From Balneolaceae bacterium (GTDB lineage Bacteria; Bacteroidota; Rhodothermia; Balneolales; Balneolaceae), in the NCBI GenBank assembly GCA_007123985.1, contig SLGA01000114.1, positions 1 through 16,294 of the forward strand: a DNA stretch of 16,294 nt, read 5' to 3'. Below are positions 8,424 through 15,303 of this stretch, in pieces. Within the stretch, counting starts at the first letter, position 1, and the number at the start of each line of letters is the position of its first letter. The notes under the pieces are model-generated. The model saw only the letters and a list, made by a program, of their open reading frames with translations. It was not told the origin of the DNA and did not search any database. The position numbers and the translations under genes are program-made.

Positions 8424-8761
8424 TTATATAATCTTTTTAGGTTCAAACTTAAACTGGTGAACAGCTTCAACAGGAAGCCGATGAAATTACACAGAGTTGT
8501 GGCACTTATATATAGTTGGGAACAAATTTTGATGTTTGAGTAAAGTTTTTTAAAAACTTATTACATCTTCAAATCGTTTCACCCACACGAACTTAGACGA
8601 ATCAACACCCGATAAGTTTGCAGCTCAAAAGTAATCGCCACCTCTATTTACGTCTTTTAACGATTGCCTGAAATTGCGCAGCTTCAATAGCTGCTCATAG
8701 GGATTAAAATGGCTGAAAACCAAAGTAACCTACCATGCTGAGAGTACAGGTCTTCGAATTG
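8424..8761. promoter_or_regulatory. 338-bp leader upstream of the efflux operon, with inverted repeats
   Basis: No convincing gene lies here. It must hold the efflux operon's promoter (leftward) and the 3' end of the GAF gene transcript, unless the two are co-transcribed. Seen directly: a perfect 8-bp-arm AT-rich palindrome at 8543-8559 (AAGTTTTT, T, AAAAACTT); an inverted repeat GCAGCT-TCAAT-AGCTGC at 8678-8694; and a near-identical 12-mer, CAGCTTCAATAG at 8679-8690 and CAGCTTCAACAG at 8462-8473 (11 of 12 bases). A TATATATA run at about 8508-8514 could serve as a leftward -10 region but has no good -35 partner. The palindromes could be repressor sites or transcript hairpins; neither is followed by a T-run that would make it a standard terminator on the minus strand. 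Confidence 0.35.
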
Positions 8762-9217
8762 TTAAAAAATTCTGCTCAGGTTTTTACAGATTTCTTCACA
8801 CAATACTTTCAGTTCATCCGATATAGCATCTTTTTTGTGTGAGTCGATATCCAGCTCTCCAACAAACGTGTCACCTTTCATGATAGGTACTACAATCTCT
8901 GATTGTACATCCACGCTGCATGCCAGGTAATTGGTAGCTTTACTCACATCTTGCACTACGAATGTATCAAGCGTTTCTGCTGCCTGCCCGCAAATACCCG
9001 TTCCGAACGGAATGCGTGTATGATCAGTCTCTTCACCAACATAGGGGCCAAGTTCGAGCATTCTCTCTTCGGTTTCTGAGGCAAGGTAGAAGCCGGTCCA
9101 GTCGAAAACAGCAACTTCACGGTCGAGTAATGTACAGATGGCCAAAAGTTTATCGTCTCTTTCTGCTTGGGAGTTGATGATCTGAATGGCTTTGTTGAGA
9201 ATTGTTTTGGTATTCAT
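8762..9217 (-). CDS. GAF-domain protein, free methionine-(R)-sulfoxide reductase-like
   Basis: Single GAF domain of 151 aa matching the fRMsr (YebR/MsrC) family, which reduces free methionine-R-sulfoxide in the cytosol. Family landmarks: FDWTGFYL (38-45), TRIPFGTGICGQAA (67-80), VVQDVSK (87-93), ACSVDVQSEIVVPI (99-112) and GELDIDSH (120-127). Cys76 and Cys100 have the 24-residue spacing of E. coli Cys94 and catalytic Cys118. The residue ten before Cys76, equivalent to Cys84, is His66. The enzyme thus keeps the catalytic and one resolving cysteine, so activity is plausible but not certain; a ligand-sensing role is the alternative. I start at the ATG at 9217. An in-frame TTG at 9259 would add 14 residues with no family similarity that I recognise. 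Neither start has a clear ribosome-binding site. Divergent from the MarC gene with 92 bp between them. Confidence 0.8.
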   Translation of the reverse strand: MNTKTILNKAIQIINSQAERDDKLLAICTLLDREVAVFDWTGFYLASETEERMLELGPYVGEETDHTRIPFGTGICGQAAETLDTFVVQDVSKATNYLACSVDVQSEIVVPIMKGDTFVGELDIDSHKKDAISDELKVLCEEICKNLSRIF

Positions 9218-9309
9218 AGCGTAGAATGATGACTGATTAAATGGGGAATAAAGGTACAAATAATTTCAAAGCTTCATTCAGGCAAAATTAGCCATTCAAA
9301 ATTGCTGAA

Positions 9310-10020
9310 ATGATCTCTATCTTTAGCTCTATGTTTGAATTGATTTCAGAAGCTGTACCCGAGCATACAATTTCAATTATTGGAATGGCCGGACTGCTCT
9401 TCGCAAGTTTTACATCTCTGTTTTCTGTGGTTAATCCGCTTGCTGCAATGCCTCTCTTTCTCTCACTGACAGATCGGTTTACTGAGAGGGAACGCATTCA
9501 AACGGCAAAGAAAGCCAGTATGTATATGTTTGGTGTCCTTATTACCTTTTTACTTATCGGAACGTATATACTCAGCTTTTTTGGGATTTCACTGGCAGGT
9601 ATTCGCATTGCTGGCGGCCTCATTATCATGAGGGCAGCTTACTCAATGCTTAACCCGGAAACAGGTGGTAAGAAACTCACGGAAGAAGATCAGGCTGCGG
9701 CTATGGAAAAAGAAGATATATCATTCAGCCCAATGGCACTGCCTCTACTCTCGGGCCCCGGGAGTATTGCTGTGGTTATCGGTTTTGCAACACAGGCAAC
9801 AGGCCCGGCCGATTACATGATCAATGCAGCATCGATTGTACTGGTTGTGATACTTACCTACGGAATTTTGAGGTTAGCACCCATTTCTGCCCGCTATATA
9901 GGCCCGGCCGGTTTAAATGTTATGACCCGCCTCATGGGCTTCATTGCACTGGCAATAAGTGTTCAATTTATTCTGAGTGGTATATCGCGCTACTTCGGAA
10001 TTGGCATAACAGGGATGTAG
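9310..10020 (+). CDS. MarC family (UPF0056) integral membrane protein
   Basis: Hydrophobic protein of 236 aa with about six membrane segments, of the MarC/YchE/YhgN family. Diagnostic blocks are FSVVNPLAAMPLFLSLT (38-54), the mirrored PMALPLLSGPGSIAVVI (141-157) and RLMGFIALAISVQFILSGI (207-225); the two Pro/Gly blocks reflect the family's internal two-fold repeat. The loop at 117-136 is charged and probably cytoplasmic. The biochemical role of the family is not established; the old link to multiple antibiotic resistance came from gene position in E. coli and has not held up as an efflux function. The stop is followed two bases later by the ATG of the DinB-like gene, so the two are almost certainly co-translated. 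An internal ATG at 9331 is a possible alternative start. Confidence 0.9.
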   Translation: MISIFSSMFELISEAVPEHTISIIGMAGLLFASFTSLFSVVNPLAAMPLFLSLTDRFTERERIQTAKKASMYMFGVLITFLLIGTYILSFFGISLAGIRIAGGLIIMRAAYSMLNPETGGKKLTEEDQAAAMEKEDISFSPMALPLLSGPGSIAVVIGFATQATGPADYMINAASIVLVVILTYGILRLAPISARYIGPAGLNVMTRLMGFIALAISVQFILSGISRYFGIGITGM

Positions 10021-10022
10021 TA

Positions 10023-10514
10023 ATGACGGAGAGGCAGAAACTTCAGCACCTGTTTATGTTTGACCTCTGGTGCACGCGAAAACTAACAGATTTGATAAAT
10101 GAGAAAGCACCATTTAAACAGGATGTAGCCTGCGCGGCCTTTCTCTCACATATTATAAATGCGCAGAAAATTTGGTGGAACCGTATTGTTCGATTACCGA
10201 AAAATGATGACCCCGATATTTGGGAAGAGTATGATACAGCTGATATTAAACGGGAAGCGAGGCAAACAACTCAAAGCTGGCTGGATCTTATTGCCGACCA
10301 TGAGGTTGAGCTTGATAGTATTATTCATTACTCAAACTCACAGGGAGTGAATTATTCGAATTCGTTGTGGCAAATTTGCAACCATCTGATTATACACGGG
10401 CAGCATCACCGCGCTCAGATTTCACTTTTCCTCAGAAATTCTGATATTAACCCGCCGGCAATAGACTATATTCACTATGCCCGTTCAGAATTTTCAAATA
10501 AAAATATCAATTAA
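10023..10514 (+). CDS. DinB-family putative metal-dependent protein, 163 aa
   Basis: Four-helix-bundle DinB/YfiT-type protein. The metal-binding histidines expected of the family are visible: His43 in LSHIINAQKIWW and the pair His125/His129 in HLIIHGQHHRAQ, which corresponds to the usual HxxxHRxQ signature; His121 and His128 are extra histidines in the same helix. Relatives include thiol-dependent transferases (bacillithiol, mycothiol) and many proteins with no known reaction, so no substrate is proposed. Although named after a DNA-damage-inducible Bacillus gene, it is unrelated to the DinB (Pol IV) DNA polymerase. It starts two bases after the MarC stop. Its TAA is in the same reading frame as the symporter that follows, with no canonical start codon in the first 63 bases after it. 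Confidence 0.82.
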   Translation: MTERQKLQHLFMFDLWCTRKLTDLINEKAPFKQDVACAAFLSHIINAQKIWWNRIVRLPKNDDPDIWEEYDTADIKREARQTTQSWLDLIADHEVELDSIIHYSNSQGVNYSNSLWQICNHLIIHGQHHRAQISLFLRNSDINPPAIDYIHYARSEFSNKNIN

Positions 10515-10577
10515 ACTTCCTTCAATCTGGAAACGTTAGAACAGATAATTGTAGCATTTGCCAACCATGCCTGGGGA

Positions 10578-11942
10578 ATGCCGCTTCTTGTGCTGCTCGT
10601 TGGCGGTGGAATATTCTTTCTCTTTTACAGCCGGTTCATGCCATATCGAAATTTCAGGCACGGAATCCAGGTATTATCAGGTAAATACGAAGATCCCACA
10701 GCTCCGGGTGATATCAATCATTTTCAGGCACTATCAAGCACACTTGCAGCAACTGTGGGCATGGGTAACATCAGTGGTGTGGCAATAGCTCTTGGGGTAG
10801 GCGGCCCCGGGGCCATTTTCTGGATGTGGATCACTGCTATTGTGGGTATGGCTACCAAATTCTTCACATGTACACTGGCAATCATGTATCGGGGGGAAGA
10901 TTCAAGCGGCAAAATACAGGGTGGCCCCATGTATTACATCACAGAAGGCCTTGGTAAAAAATGGAAACCGCTTGCGATTTTCTTCAGTGTTGCCGGCCTT
11001 ATTGGCTGCACACCCATGTTTCAATCCAATCAGCTAACGCAAATTATCCGCGACACAATGCTTGCGGAGGATGGGCTTCTCGGGTACAATACAATGATAC
11101 TCGCCGATTCTTTCATTACAGAAACGGGTTTCCGGTTGTCTGATATTATTATTGGATTAATTCTTGTGGCACTGGTTTCATCCGTAATCTTTGGCGGCAT
11201 TAAGCGTATTGGTCATGTAGCATCCCGCCTGGTACCGCTTATGGTTCTAATCTACATCCTTACAGTTGTGTACATTATCATTAACAATATTGTTGATGTA
11301 CCATACTATTTCTGGCTGATAGTAACCGATGCATTTACCGGCCAGGCCGCTGCGGGCGGGGCTGTGGGAGTGGTGATCTCAAATGGTATTCGAAGAGGTG
11401 CATTTTCAAATGAGGCGGGTATAGGTACAGAAGCGATGGCACACGGTGCCGCTAAAACACGTGAACCTGTTCGCGAAGGGCTTGTGGGTATGCTTGAACC
11501 GGCCATAGATACCCTGCTGATCTGCTCAATGACTGCAATGGCCCTGTTGATGACAGGCGCTTGGATGGATACATCCGTTGATGGAATTACAATGACAGCT
11601 GTTGCCTTTGAAACGGGTATTCCGGTTGTAGGGCCCTATCTGCTGATATTATGTGTGCTGATTTTCAGCATCACCACTATGTTTACATACTCTTATTACG
11701 GTACAAAGTGCCTCAACTTTTTGGGTGGTGCTCACAACAAACATTACTACAATTACTTCTACATTTTTTCCATTTTTGTGGGTTCTATTACAACAATAGA
11801 TATGGTGATAAACCTAATAGACGGAATGTTTGCAATGATGGCTATTCCCACCATGATTGGTACTATTCTACTGGCTCCGAAAGTGATTGAGGCCAGTAAG
11901 GACTATTTTATGCGCAAAAAGAGAGGAGATTTCGATCTTTAA
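10578..11942 (+). CDS. Sodium:alanine/glycine symporter (AGCS family); true start probably further upstream
   Basis: Imports alanine or glycine with Na+ across the inner membrane (LeuT-fold carrier). Counting from the ATG at 10578: ATVGMGNISGVA (58-69) and GGPGAIFWMW (75-84) correspond to the unwound TM1/substrate region, GGPMYYITEG at 115-124, and the signature RRGAFSNEAGIGTEAMAHGAAKT spans 272-294. Around ten membrane segments; the C-terminus ends in a basic tail. In family members the first helix is preceded by about 20 residues ending in a WG pair. Here the in-frame codons just before the ATG read LETLEQIIVAFANHAWG, which fits, but they contain no ATG, GTG or TTG; the only near-start is CTG at 10527. 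The 10578 start is therefore the conventional minimum. Third gene of the MarC-DinB-symporter run. Which amino acid is carried cannot be read from the sequence. Confidence 0.9.
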   Translation: MPLLVLLVGGGIFFLFYSRFMPYRNFRHGIQVLSGKYEDPTAPGDINHFQALSSTLAATVGMGNISGVAIALGVGGPGAIFWMWITAIVGMATKFFTCTLAIMYRGEDSSGKIQGGPMYYITEGLGKKWKPLAIFFSVAGLIGCTPMFQSNQLTQIIRDTMLAEDGLLGYNTMILADSFITETGFRLSDIIIGLILVALVSSVIFGGIKRIGHVASRLVPLMVLIYILTVVYIIINNIVDVPYYFWLIVTDAFTGQAAAGGAVGVVISNGIRRGAFSNEAGIGTEAMAHGAAKTREPVREGLVGMLEPAIDTLLICSMTAMALLMTGAWMDTSVDGITMTAVAFETGIPVVGPYLLILCVLIFSITTMFTYSYYGTKCLNFLGGAHNKHYYNYFYIFSIFVGSITTIDMVINLIDGMFAMMAIPTMIGTILLAPKVIEASKDYFMRKKRGDFDL

Positions 11943-11950
11943 TTTTACAG

Positions 11951-11968
11951 GCTCCTTAAATAAGGTGC
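11951..11968 (+). terminator. Weak hairpin after the symporter gene
   Basis: GCTCCTT and AAGGTGC form a seven-position stem with one T-T mismatch around a four-base AAAT loop, nine bases after the symporter stop. There is no T-run downstream, so it is at best a weak terminator or an mRNA 3'-end hairpin. The remaining sequence to 12117 shows no gene; lpd must have its promoter here if it is transcribed separately, but I see no convincing -35/-10 pair. Confidence 0.25.
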
Positions 11969-12117
11969 TTCAGATCAGAAGCTCAATTTTAACAGCAAAT
12001 TTATAAATCTTCTGTAGATTCCTTACCTTACAACGCTGTTGAAGAAAGGGTTAACACGCCTGAAGAGGAGAGTTGAAACCCGCAAAAATTTAATTAACTA
12101 AAGTAAAAATACTCATC

Positions 12118-13536
12118 ATGGCAAAAGAATTTGATGTTTGTGTAATTGGAACCGGCCCGGGCGGCTATGCGGCTGCTATCAGGGCTTCTCAGCTTGGCTT
12201 TAAAACAGCTGTGGTAGAGAAACGTTTTTTAGGGGGAGTTTGCCTGAATATTGGTTGTATTCCAACGAAAGCCCTGCTTCGGTCAGCCGAGGTTTTTGAA
12301 TCAATCTCCCACGCATCCGATTATGGCGTGGATGTAAAAGAGTTTTCTGCAAACTTTGACGGCATGATCAAGCGAAGCCGCGGCGTTGCCGATAAAATGA
12401 GCAAAGGTGTGCAGTTTCTGATGAAAGCCAATAAGATTGAAGTGATTAATGGAACCGGCGTATTCAAGTCATCAAAAGAACTTTCCATACAGGATGATTC
12501 CGGAAAAGAGACAGATACCGTAAAAGCGAAGCATTTTATCATTGCAACAGGTGCTCGCCCTAGACAGCTGCCCGGGCTCGAGATTGACGGGAAAATGGTT
12601 ATTGATTCTGAGAAGGCCATGCAACTCGAAAAGCAGCCTAAGAAACTTGTGATTATCGGTGCAGGTGCAATTGGTGTTGAATTTGCCTACTTCTACAACG
12701 CCATTGGAACAGAAGTAACCATTGTTGAGCTGCAAAAAACCCTTGTTCCAGTTGAGGATGAAGATATTGGCAAAGAGCTTGGCAAAATCTACAAGAAGAA
12801 AGGAATCAATATACTTACAGAAAGCACTGTTGAAAAAGTTGAAAAGAAAGGCAAAGGTGTGAAAGTTACCGTGAAAACCAAGAAAGGCGAAGAAGTACTC
12901 GATGCTGATGTGGTTATTTCTGCTGTTGGTGTAACCGGAAACATTGAAAATATTGGCCTCGATAAAGCCGGTGTGGAAACCGATCGCGGCGCTATTAAAG
13001 TGGATACAAAAACCTACAAGACTACTGCCGAGAATATTTACGCAATCGGTGATGTGATCGGCGCGCCATGGCTTGCCCATAAAGCATCACACGAAGCGGT
13101 TGTTCTCGCTGAGCAGCTTGCAGGACAAAATCCCAAGCCAATCAACTATAAGAACATACCCGGCTGTACATATTGTGAGCCACAGGTTGCTTCCGTCGGT
13201 TTAACCGAGAAGCAGGCTAAAGAAGAAGGGTACGATATCAAAGTTGGGAAATTTCCGTTTTCTGCAAGCGGTAAAGCAACCGGTCTTGGCCATGAAGAGG
13301 GTTTTGTAAAAGTAATTTTTGATGCCAAATATGGTGAGTGGCTCGGCTGCCACATGATCGGATCTCATGTGACCGAGCTTATTGCTGAAGCCGTAGTGGC
13401 ACGCGACCTTGAAACAACCGGCCACGAGATCATCAGTGCCGTACACCCGCACCCTACTATGAGTGAGGCGGTGATGGAAGCAGCAGCAGAGGCATACGGT
13501 GAAGGTATTCACCTTGGAAGTAAACCAAAGAAGTAG
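12118..13536 (+). CDS. lpd: Dihydrolipoyl dehydrogenase (E3), 472 aa
   Basis: Flavoprotein that reoxidises the dihydrolipoyl arm of pyruvate, 2-oxoglutarate and branched-chain dehydrogenases and of the glycine cleavage H protein, passing electrons to NAD+. FAD site GTGPGGYAAAIRASQLG (11-27); redox disulfide Cys42-Cys47 in GGVCLNIGCIPTK; NAD site GAGAIGVEFAYFYNAIG; second FAD motif YAIGDVIGAPWLAHKASHE; C-terminal interface HPHPTMSE (443-450) with the catalytic His445-Glu450 dyad. Length is standard. All catalytic residues are present. The surface stretch between the NAD domain strands (KKKGINILTESTVEKVEKKGKG) is lysine-rich. The ATG lacks a clear Shine-Dalgarno. A strong terminator follows. 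No E1 or E2 subunit gene is adjacent, so this E3 probably serves several complexes; lipB and lipA lie about 1 kb downstream. Confidence 0.97.
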   Translation: MAKEFDVCVIGTGPGGYAAAIRASQLGFKTAVVEKRFLGGVCLNIGCIPTKALLRSAEVFESISHASDYGVDVKEFSANFDGMIKRSRGVADKMSKGVQFLMKANKIEVINGTGVFKSSKELSIQDDSGKETDTVKAKHFIIATGARPRQLPGLEIDGKMVIDSEKAMQLEKQPKKLVIIGAGAIGVEFAYFYNAIGTEVTIVELQKTLVPVEDEDIGKELGKIYKKKGINILTESTVEKVEKKGKGVKVTVKTKKGEEVLDADVVISAVGVTGNIENIGLDKAGVETDRGAIKVDTKTYKTTAENIYAIGDVIGAPWLAHKASHEAVVLAEQLAGQNPKPINYKNIPGCTYCEPQVASVGLTEKQAKEEGYDIKVGKFPFSASGKATGLGHEEGFVKVIFDAKYGEWLGCHMIGSHVTELIAEAVVARDLETTGHEIISAVHPHPTMSEAVMEAAAEAYGEGIHLGSKPKK

Positions 13537-13561
13537 CCTCCGATTCTTTATAAATACGATG

Positions 13562-13592
13562 AAAAGCGGGCTTTTTTAAGGCCCGTTTTTTT
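13562..13592 (+). terminator. Intrinsic terminator of lpd
   Basis: Stem AAAAGCGGGC / GCCCGTTTTT (five G-C pairs, one G-T wobble, four A-T pairs) with loop TTTTTTAAG, running into seven T's, 26 bases after the lpd stop. This is a textbook Rho-independent terminator and separates lpd from the TonB-like gene transcriptionally. Confidence 0.85.
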
Positions 13593-13646
13593 ATGCGCTG
13601 TTCTTTATGGATATAAAGACAAAAAAATCCAAAAAATCACATAAAA

Positions 13647-13675
13647 TTTACATTCGGGTTATATATTTCTATTAG
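13647..13675 (+). promoter_or_regulatory. Putative sigma-70-like promoter of the TonB-like gene
   Basis: TTTACA (13647-13652; five of six matches to the -35 consensus) and TATTAG (13670-13675; four of six to -10) are separated by exactly 17 bases in an AT-rich stretch between the lpd terminator and the TonB gene. If used, the leader would be about 60 nt. An overlapping TATATTTC near 13662 resembles the Bacteroidota -7 element only partly. Confidence 0.4.
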
Positions 13676-13728
13676 AGATCCAGATGAGAAGATCTCCCTG
13701 TAACATTCAAACTACTAAAACAAAAGAG

Positions 13729-13734
13729 AGGTGA
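13729..13734 (+). promoter_or_regulatory. Strong Shine-Dalgarno of the TonB-like gene
   Basis: AGGTGA lies six bases before the ATG at 13741 and matches the complement of the 16S 3' end. It fixes the start codon and stands out because most other genes in the window have weak or no such element. Confidence 0.75.
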
Positions 13735-13740
13735 GAGATC

Positions 13741-14430
13741 ATGAAAAATAGACTCAAACCCAACTACGAGATTAAGAGAAAACCCGAAGCAAACCTTCGT
13801 AACTACTACACAATCTTACTCGAAACCGGGTTAATCCTGGCTTTGATTATTATGACAGTACTTACCAGGATTGATTTCAGAACTGCTGGAACAGAGATTG
13901 TATTTGTTGAAGAGCAGGAAGTTGTAGAGATGGAAGAGATCGTGCAGACACAGCAGGATCGGACCGTACCTCCCCCACCCAGACAACCAGTACCCGTTGC
14001 GGTTCCTAATCATGAAATAATCGAAGATATCGATATCATGCTTGATGCAGAAATGGATCTTGGAAGCTTTTTGGATTTACCGCCCCCACCGCCACAGCAA
14101 GAAGATGCAGCTCAGGAACCAGAAGAAGATTTCTTCATTTTGGTTGAGCAAATGCCCGAACTGATTGGTGGTTTGCAGGAACTTCAGAGGCAAGTAAGAT
14201 ATCCTGAGAGGGCACTTCGCGCCCAAATCCAGGGAAGAGTTTACATACAGTTTATTGTAAACGAACGAGGTGAGGTTGAGAATCCGCGTGTAATCAGAGG
14301 CATTGGCGGCGGATGTGATGAAGAAGCATTAAGAGTTGTTAGCAATGCAAAGTTTGTACCCGGAATGCAAAGAGGGCGACCGGTTCGAGTACAGTATAGT
14401 TTACCAGTTGTGTTTATGATTAGGAGTTAA
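13741..14430 (+). CDS. TonB-like energy transducer, 229 aa
   Basis: Transmits proton-motive force from the inner membrane to outer-membrane transporters. A basic cytoplasmic N-terminus (1-21) is followed by one membrane helix (about 22-41), an acidic segment (52-70), proline-rich periplasmic spacers (PPPPRQPVPVAVP, 77-89; PPPPP, 114-118) separated by Asp/Glu-rich sequence, and a TonB C-terminal domain (about 150-227) with YPERALRAQIQGRVYIQFIVNERGEV and the closing KFVPGMQRGRPVRVQYSLPVVF. These domain landmarks are typical of Bacteroidota-type TonB proteins. No exbB, exbD or TonB-dependent receptor is adjacent, so partners lie elsewhere. It has its own promoter-like sequence, strong ribosome-binding site and terminator, so it is probably a single-gene unit. 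The spacer is shorter than in E. coli TonB and acidic, with no basic Lys-Pro repeat. Confidence 0.9.
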   Translation: MKNRLKPNYEIKRKPEANLRNYYTILLETGLILALIIMTVLTRIDFRTAGTEIVFVEEQEVVEMEEIVQTQQDRTVPPPPRQPVPVAVPNHEIIEDIDIMLDAEMDLGSFLDLPPPPPQQEDAAQEPEEDFFILVEQMPELIGGLQELQRQVRYPERALRAQIQGRVYIQFIVNERGEVENPRVIRGIGGGCDEEALRVVSNAKFVPGMQRGRPVRVQYSLPVVFMIRS

Positions 14431-14491
14431 AAAACTCAAGATAGAAAACGAAAGATGAACTTTAGTAGTTGAAGGAGACAGGACACGTGAG

Positions 14492-14526
14492 GTGGGCTCA
14501 GGAATGGGCCCACTTTCCCGTTTTTT
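14492..14526 (+). terminator. Intrinsic terminator of the TonB-like gene
   Basis: Eight-pair stem GTGGGCTC / GGGCCCAC (one G-T wobble) with loop AGGAAT, followed by TTTCCCG and six T's. The T-run sits seven bases after the stem, slightly farther than ideal. It is 62 bases after the TonB stop and ends 16 bases before the lipB ATG. Confidence 0.65.
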
Positions 14527-14541
14527 AATTATCTTATCTCC

Positions 14542-15267
14542 ATGAAACGAATCATCGAAATGTTTGATCTTGGCCTGGTTTCCTACAGAAAAATGTGGGA
14601 TCTCCAGAAAGCTGCACAAAACCTTCTGATTGTGCAGAAAAAAAAAATTCGGGATGGAGAAAAGATTGAGCATATCAGCAATGATATGCTCTTTTTTGTG
14701 GAGCATCCCCATGTTTACACTCTTGGTAAAAGCGGTAACTCTGCCAATATGCTGAAAGGTATTTCTGAGCTTGCCGATATTGATGCTGAGTATATTGAAA
14801 TAGACCGCGGTGGAGATATCACCTATCACGGGCCCGGCCAGATTGTGGGGTATCCTATACTTGATCTGGACAGATATTTCACAGACATACATAAGTACCT
14901 TCGATATCTCGAAGAAGTAGTGATTAAAACCTGTAATGACTTTGGTATAAAAGCCGAAAGAAAAGAGGGGCTTACTGGTGTTTGGGTTGAGGAAGAAAAA
15001 ATCTGCGCCATGGGCATACGCTGCTCGCGCTGGGTTACAATGCATGGTTTTGCGCTCAACGTAAATACAGACCTCAGCTATTTTAACCACATTGTTCCAT
15101 GCGGAATAGAAAATAAATCCGTTACAAGTTTATCAAAAATCACAGGGCAATTCATCGATCCTTCAAACGTAAAGGATAAATTAACCATCTATTTCGCAGA
15201 GGTATTCGAAGCAGACTTGGTTGAAGCTGATTCTGATGAACACAAGCTTCAAATTTCGTACCTTTAG
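14542..15267 (+). CDS. lipB: Lipoyl(octanoyl) transferase LipB, 241 aa
   Basis: Moves the octanoyl group from octanoyl-ACP to lipoyl domains of 2-oxoacid dehydrogenase E2 subunits and H protein, in the cytosol. Landmarks: HPHVYTLGKSG (55-65), the signature RGGDITYHGPGQIVGYPI (89-106), KICAMGIR with catalytic Lys153, and IVPCGI with the acyl-carrying Cys187; the 34-residue Lys-Cys spacing equals that of E. coli (135/169). HGFALNVNTDLSYFNHI (168-184) completes the active-site wall. It starts 16 bases after the preceding terminator, with no clear Shine-Dalgarno, so its promoter must overlap or precede that hairpin or it depends on readthrough. A run of ten A's at 14638-14647 encodes KKK and is a potential slippage site. 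Followed by lipA after 36 bp, so one transcription unit is likely. Confidence 0.97.
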   Translation: MKRIIEMFDLGLVSYRKMWDLQKAAQNLLIVQKKKIRDGEKIEHISNDMLFFVEHPHVYTLGKSGNSANMLKGISELADIDAEYIEIDRGGDITYHGPGQIVGYPILDLDRYFTDIHKYLRYLEEVVIKTCNDFGIKAERKEGLTGVWVEEEKICAMGIRCSRWVTMHGFALNVNTDLSYFNHIVPCGIENKSVTSLSKITGQFIDPSNVKDKLTIYFAEVFEADLVEADSDEHKLQISYL

Positions 15268-15303
15268 CATCCCAAATGTAATGTATCCCTTTTAGGCATA
15301 GAC

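Noticed and set aside
8481..8543. Rightward 20-codon ORF in the efflux leader, with AGGAAG before its ATG and a palindrome after its stop
   Set aside because: Too short to judge, composition unremarkable, and the Shine-Dalgarno is very close to the ATG. Needs conservation to be believed.
8678..8694. GCAGCT/AGCTGC hairpin as terminator of the GAF gene
   Set aside because: No T-run follows on the minus strand; kept only as an inverted repeat.
9218..9309. Divergent promoter between the GAF and MarC genes (leftward TTGCCT, 17 bases, TATTTG)
   Set aside because: Both hexamers match the consensus poorly; promoters must exist here but I cannot place them.
12472..13080. 202-codon leftward ORF opposite lpd
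   Set aside because: Lies wholly antisense to a fully conserved lpd, with Phe/Asn-rich composition typical of a shadow frame and no recognisable motif.
14401..15090. 229-codon leftward ORF opposite lipB
   Set aside because: Antisense to the conserved lipB active-site region; spans a terminator; no domain recognisable.
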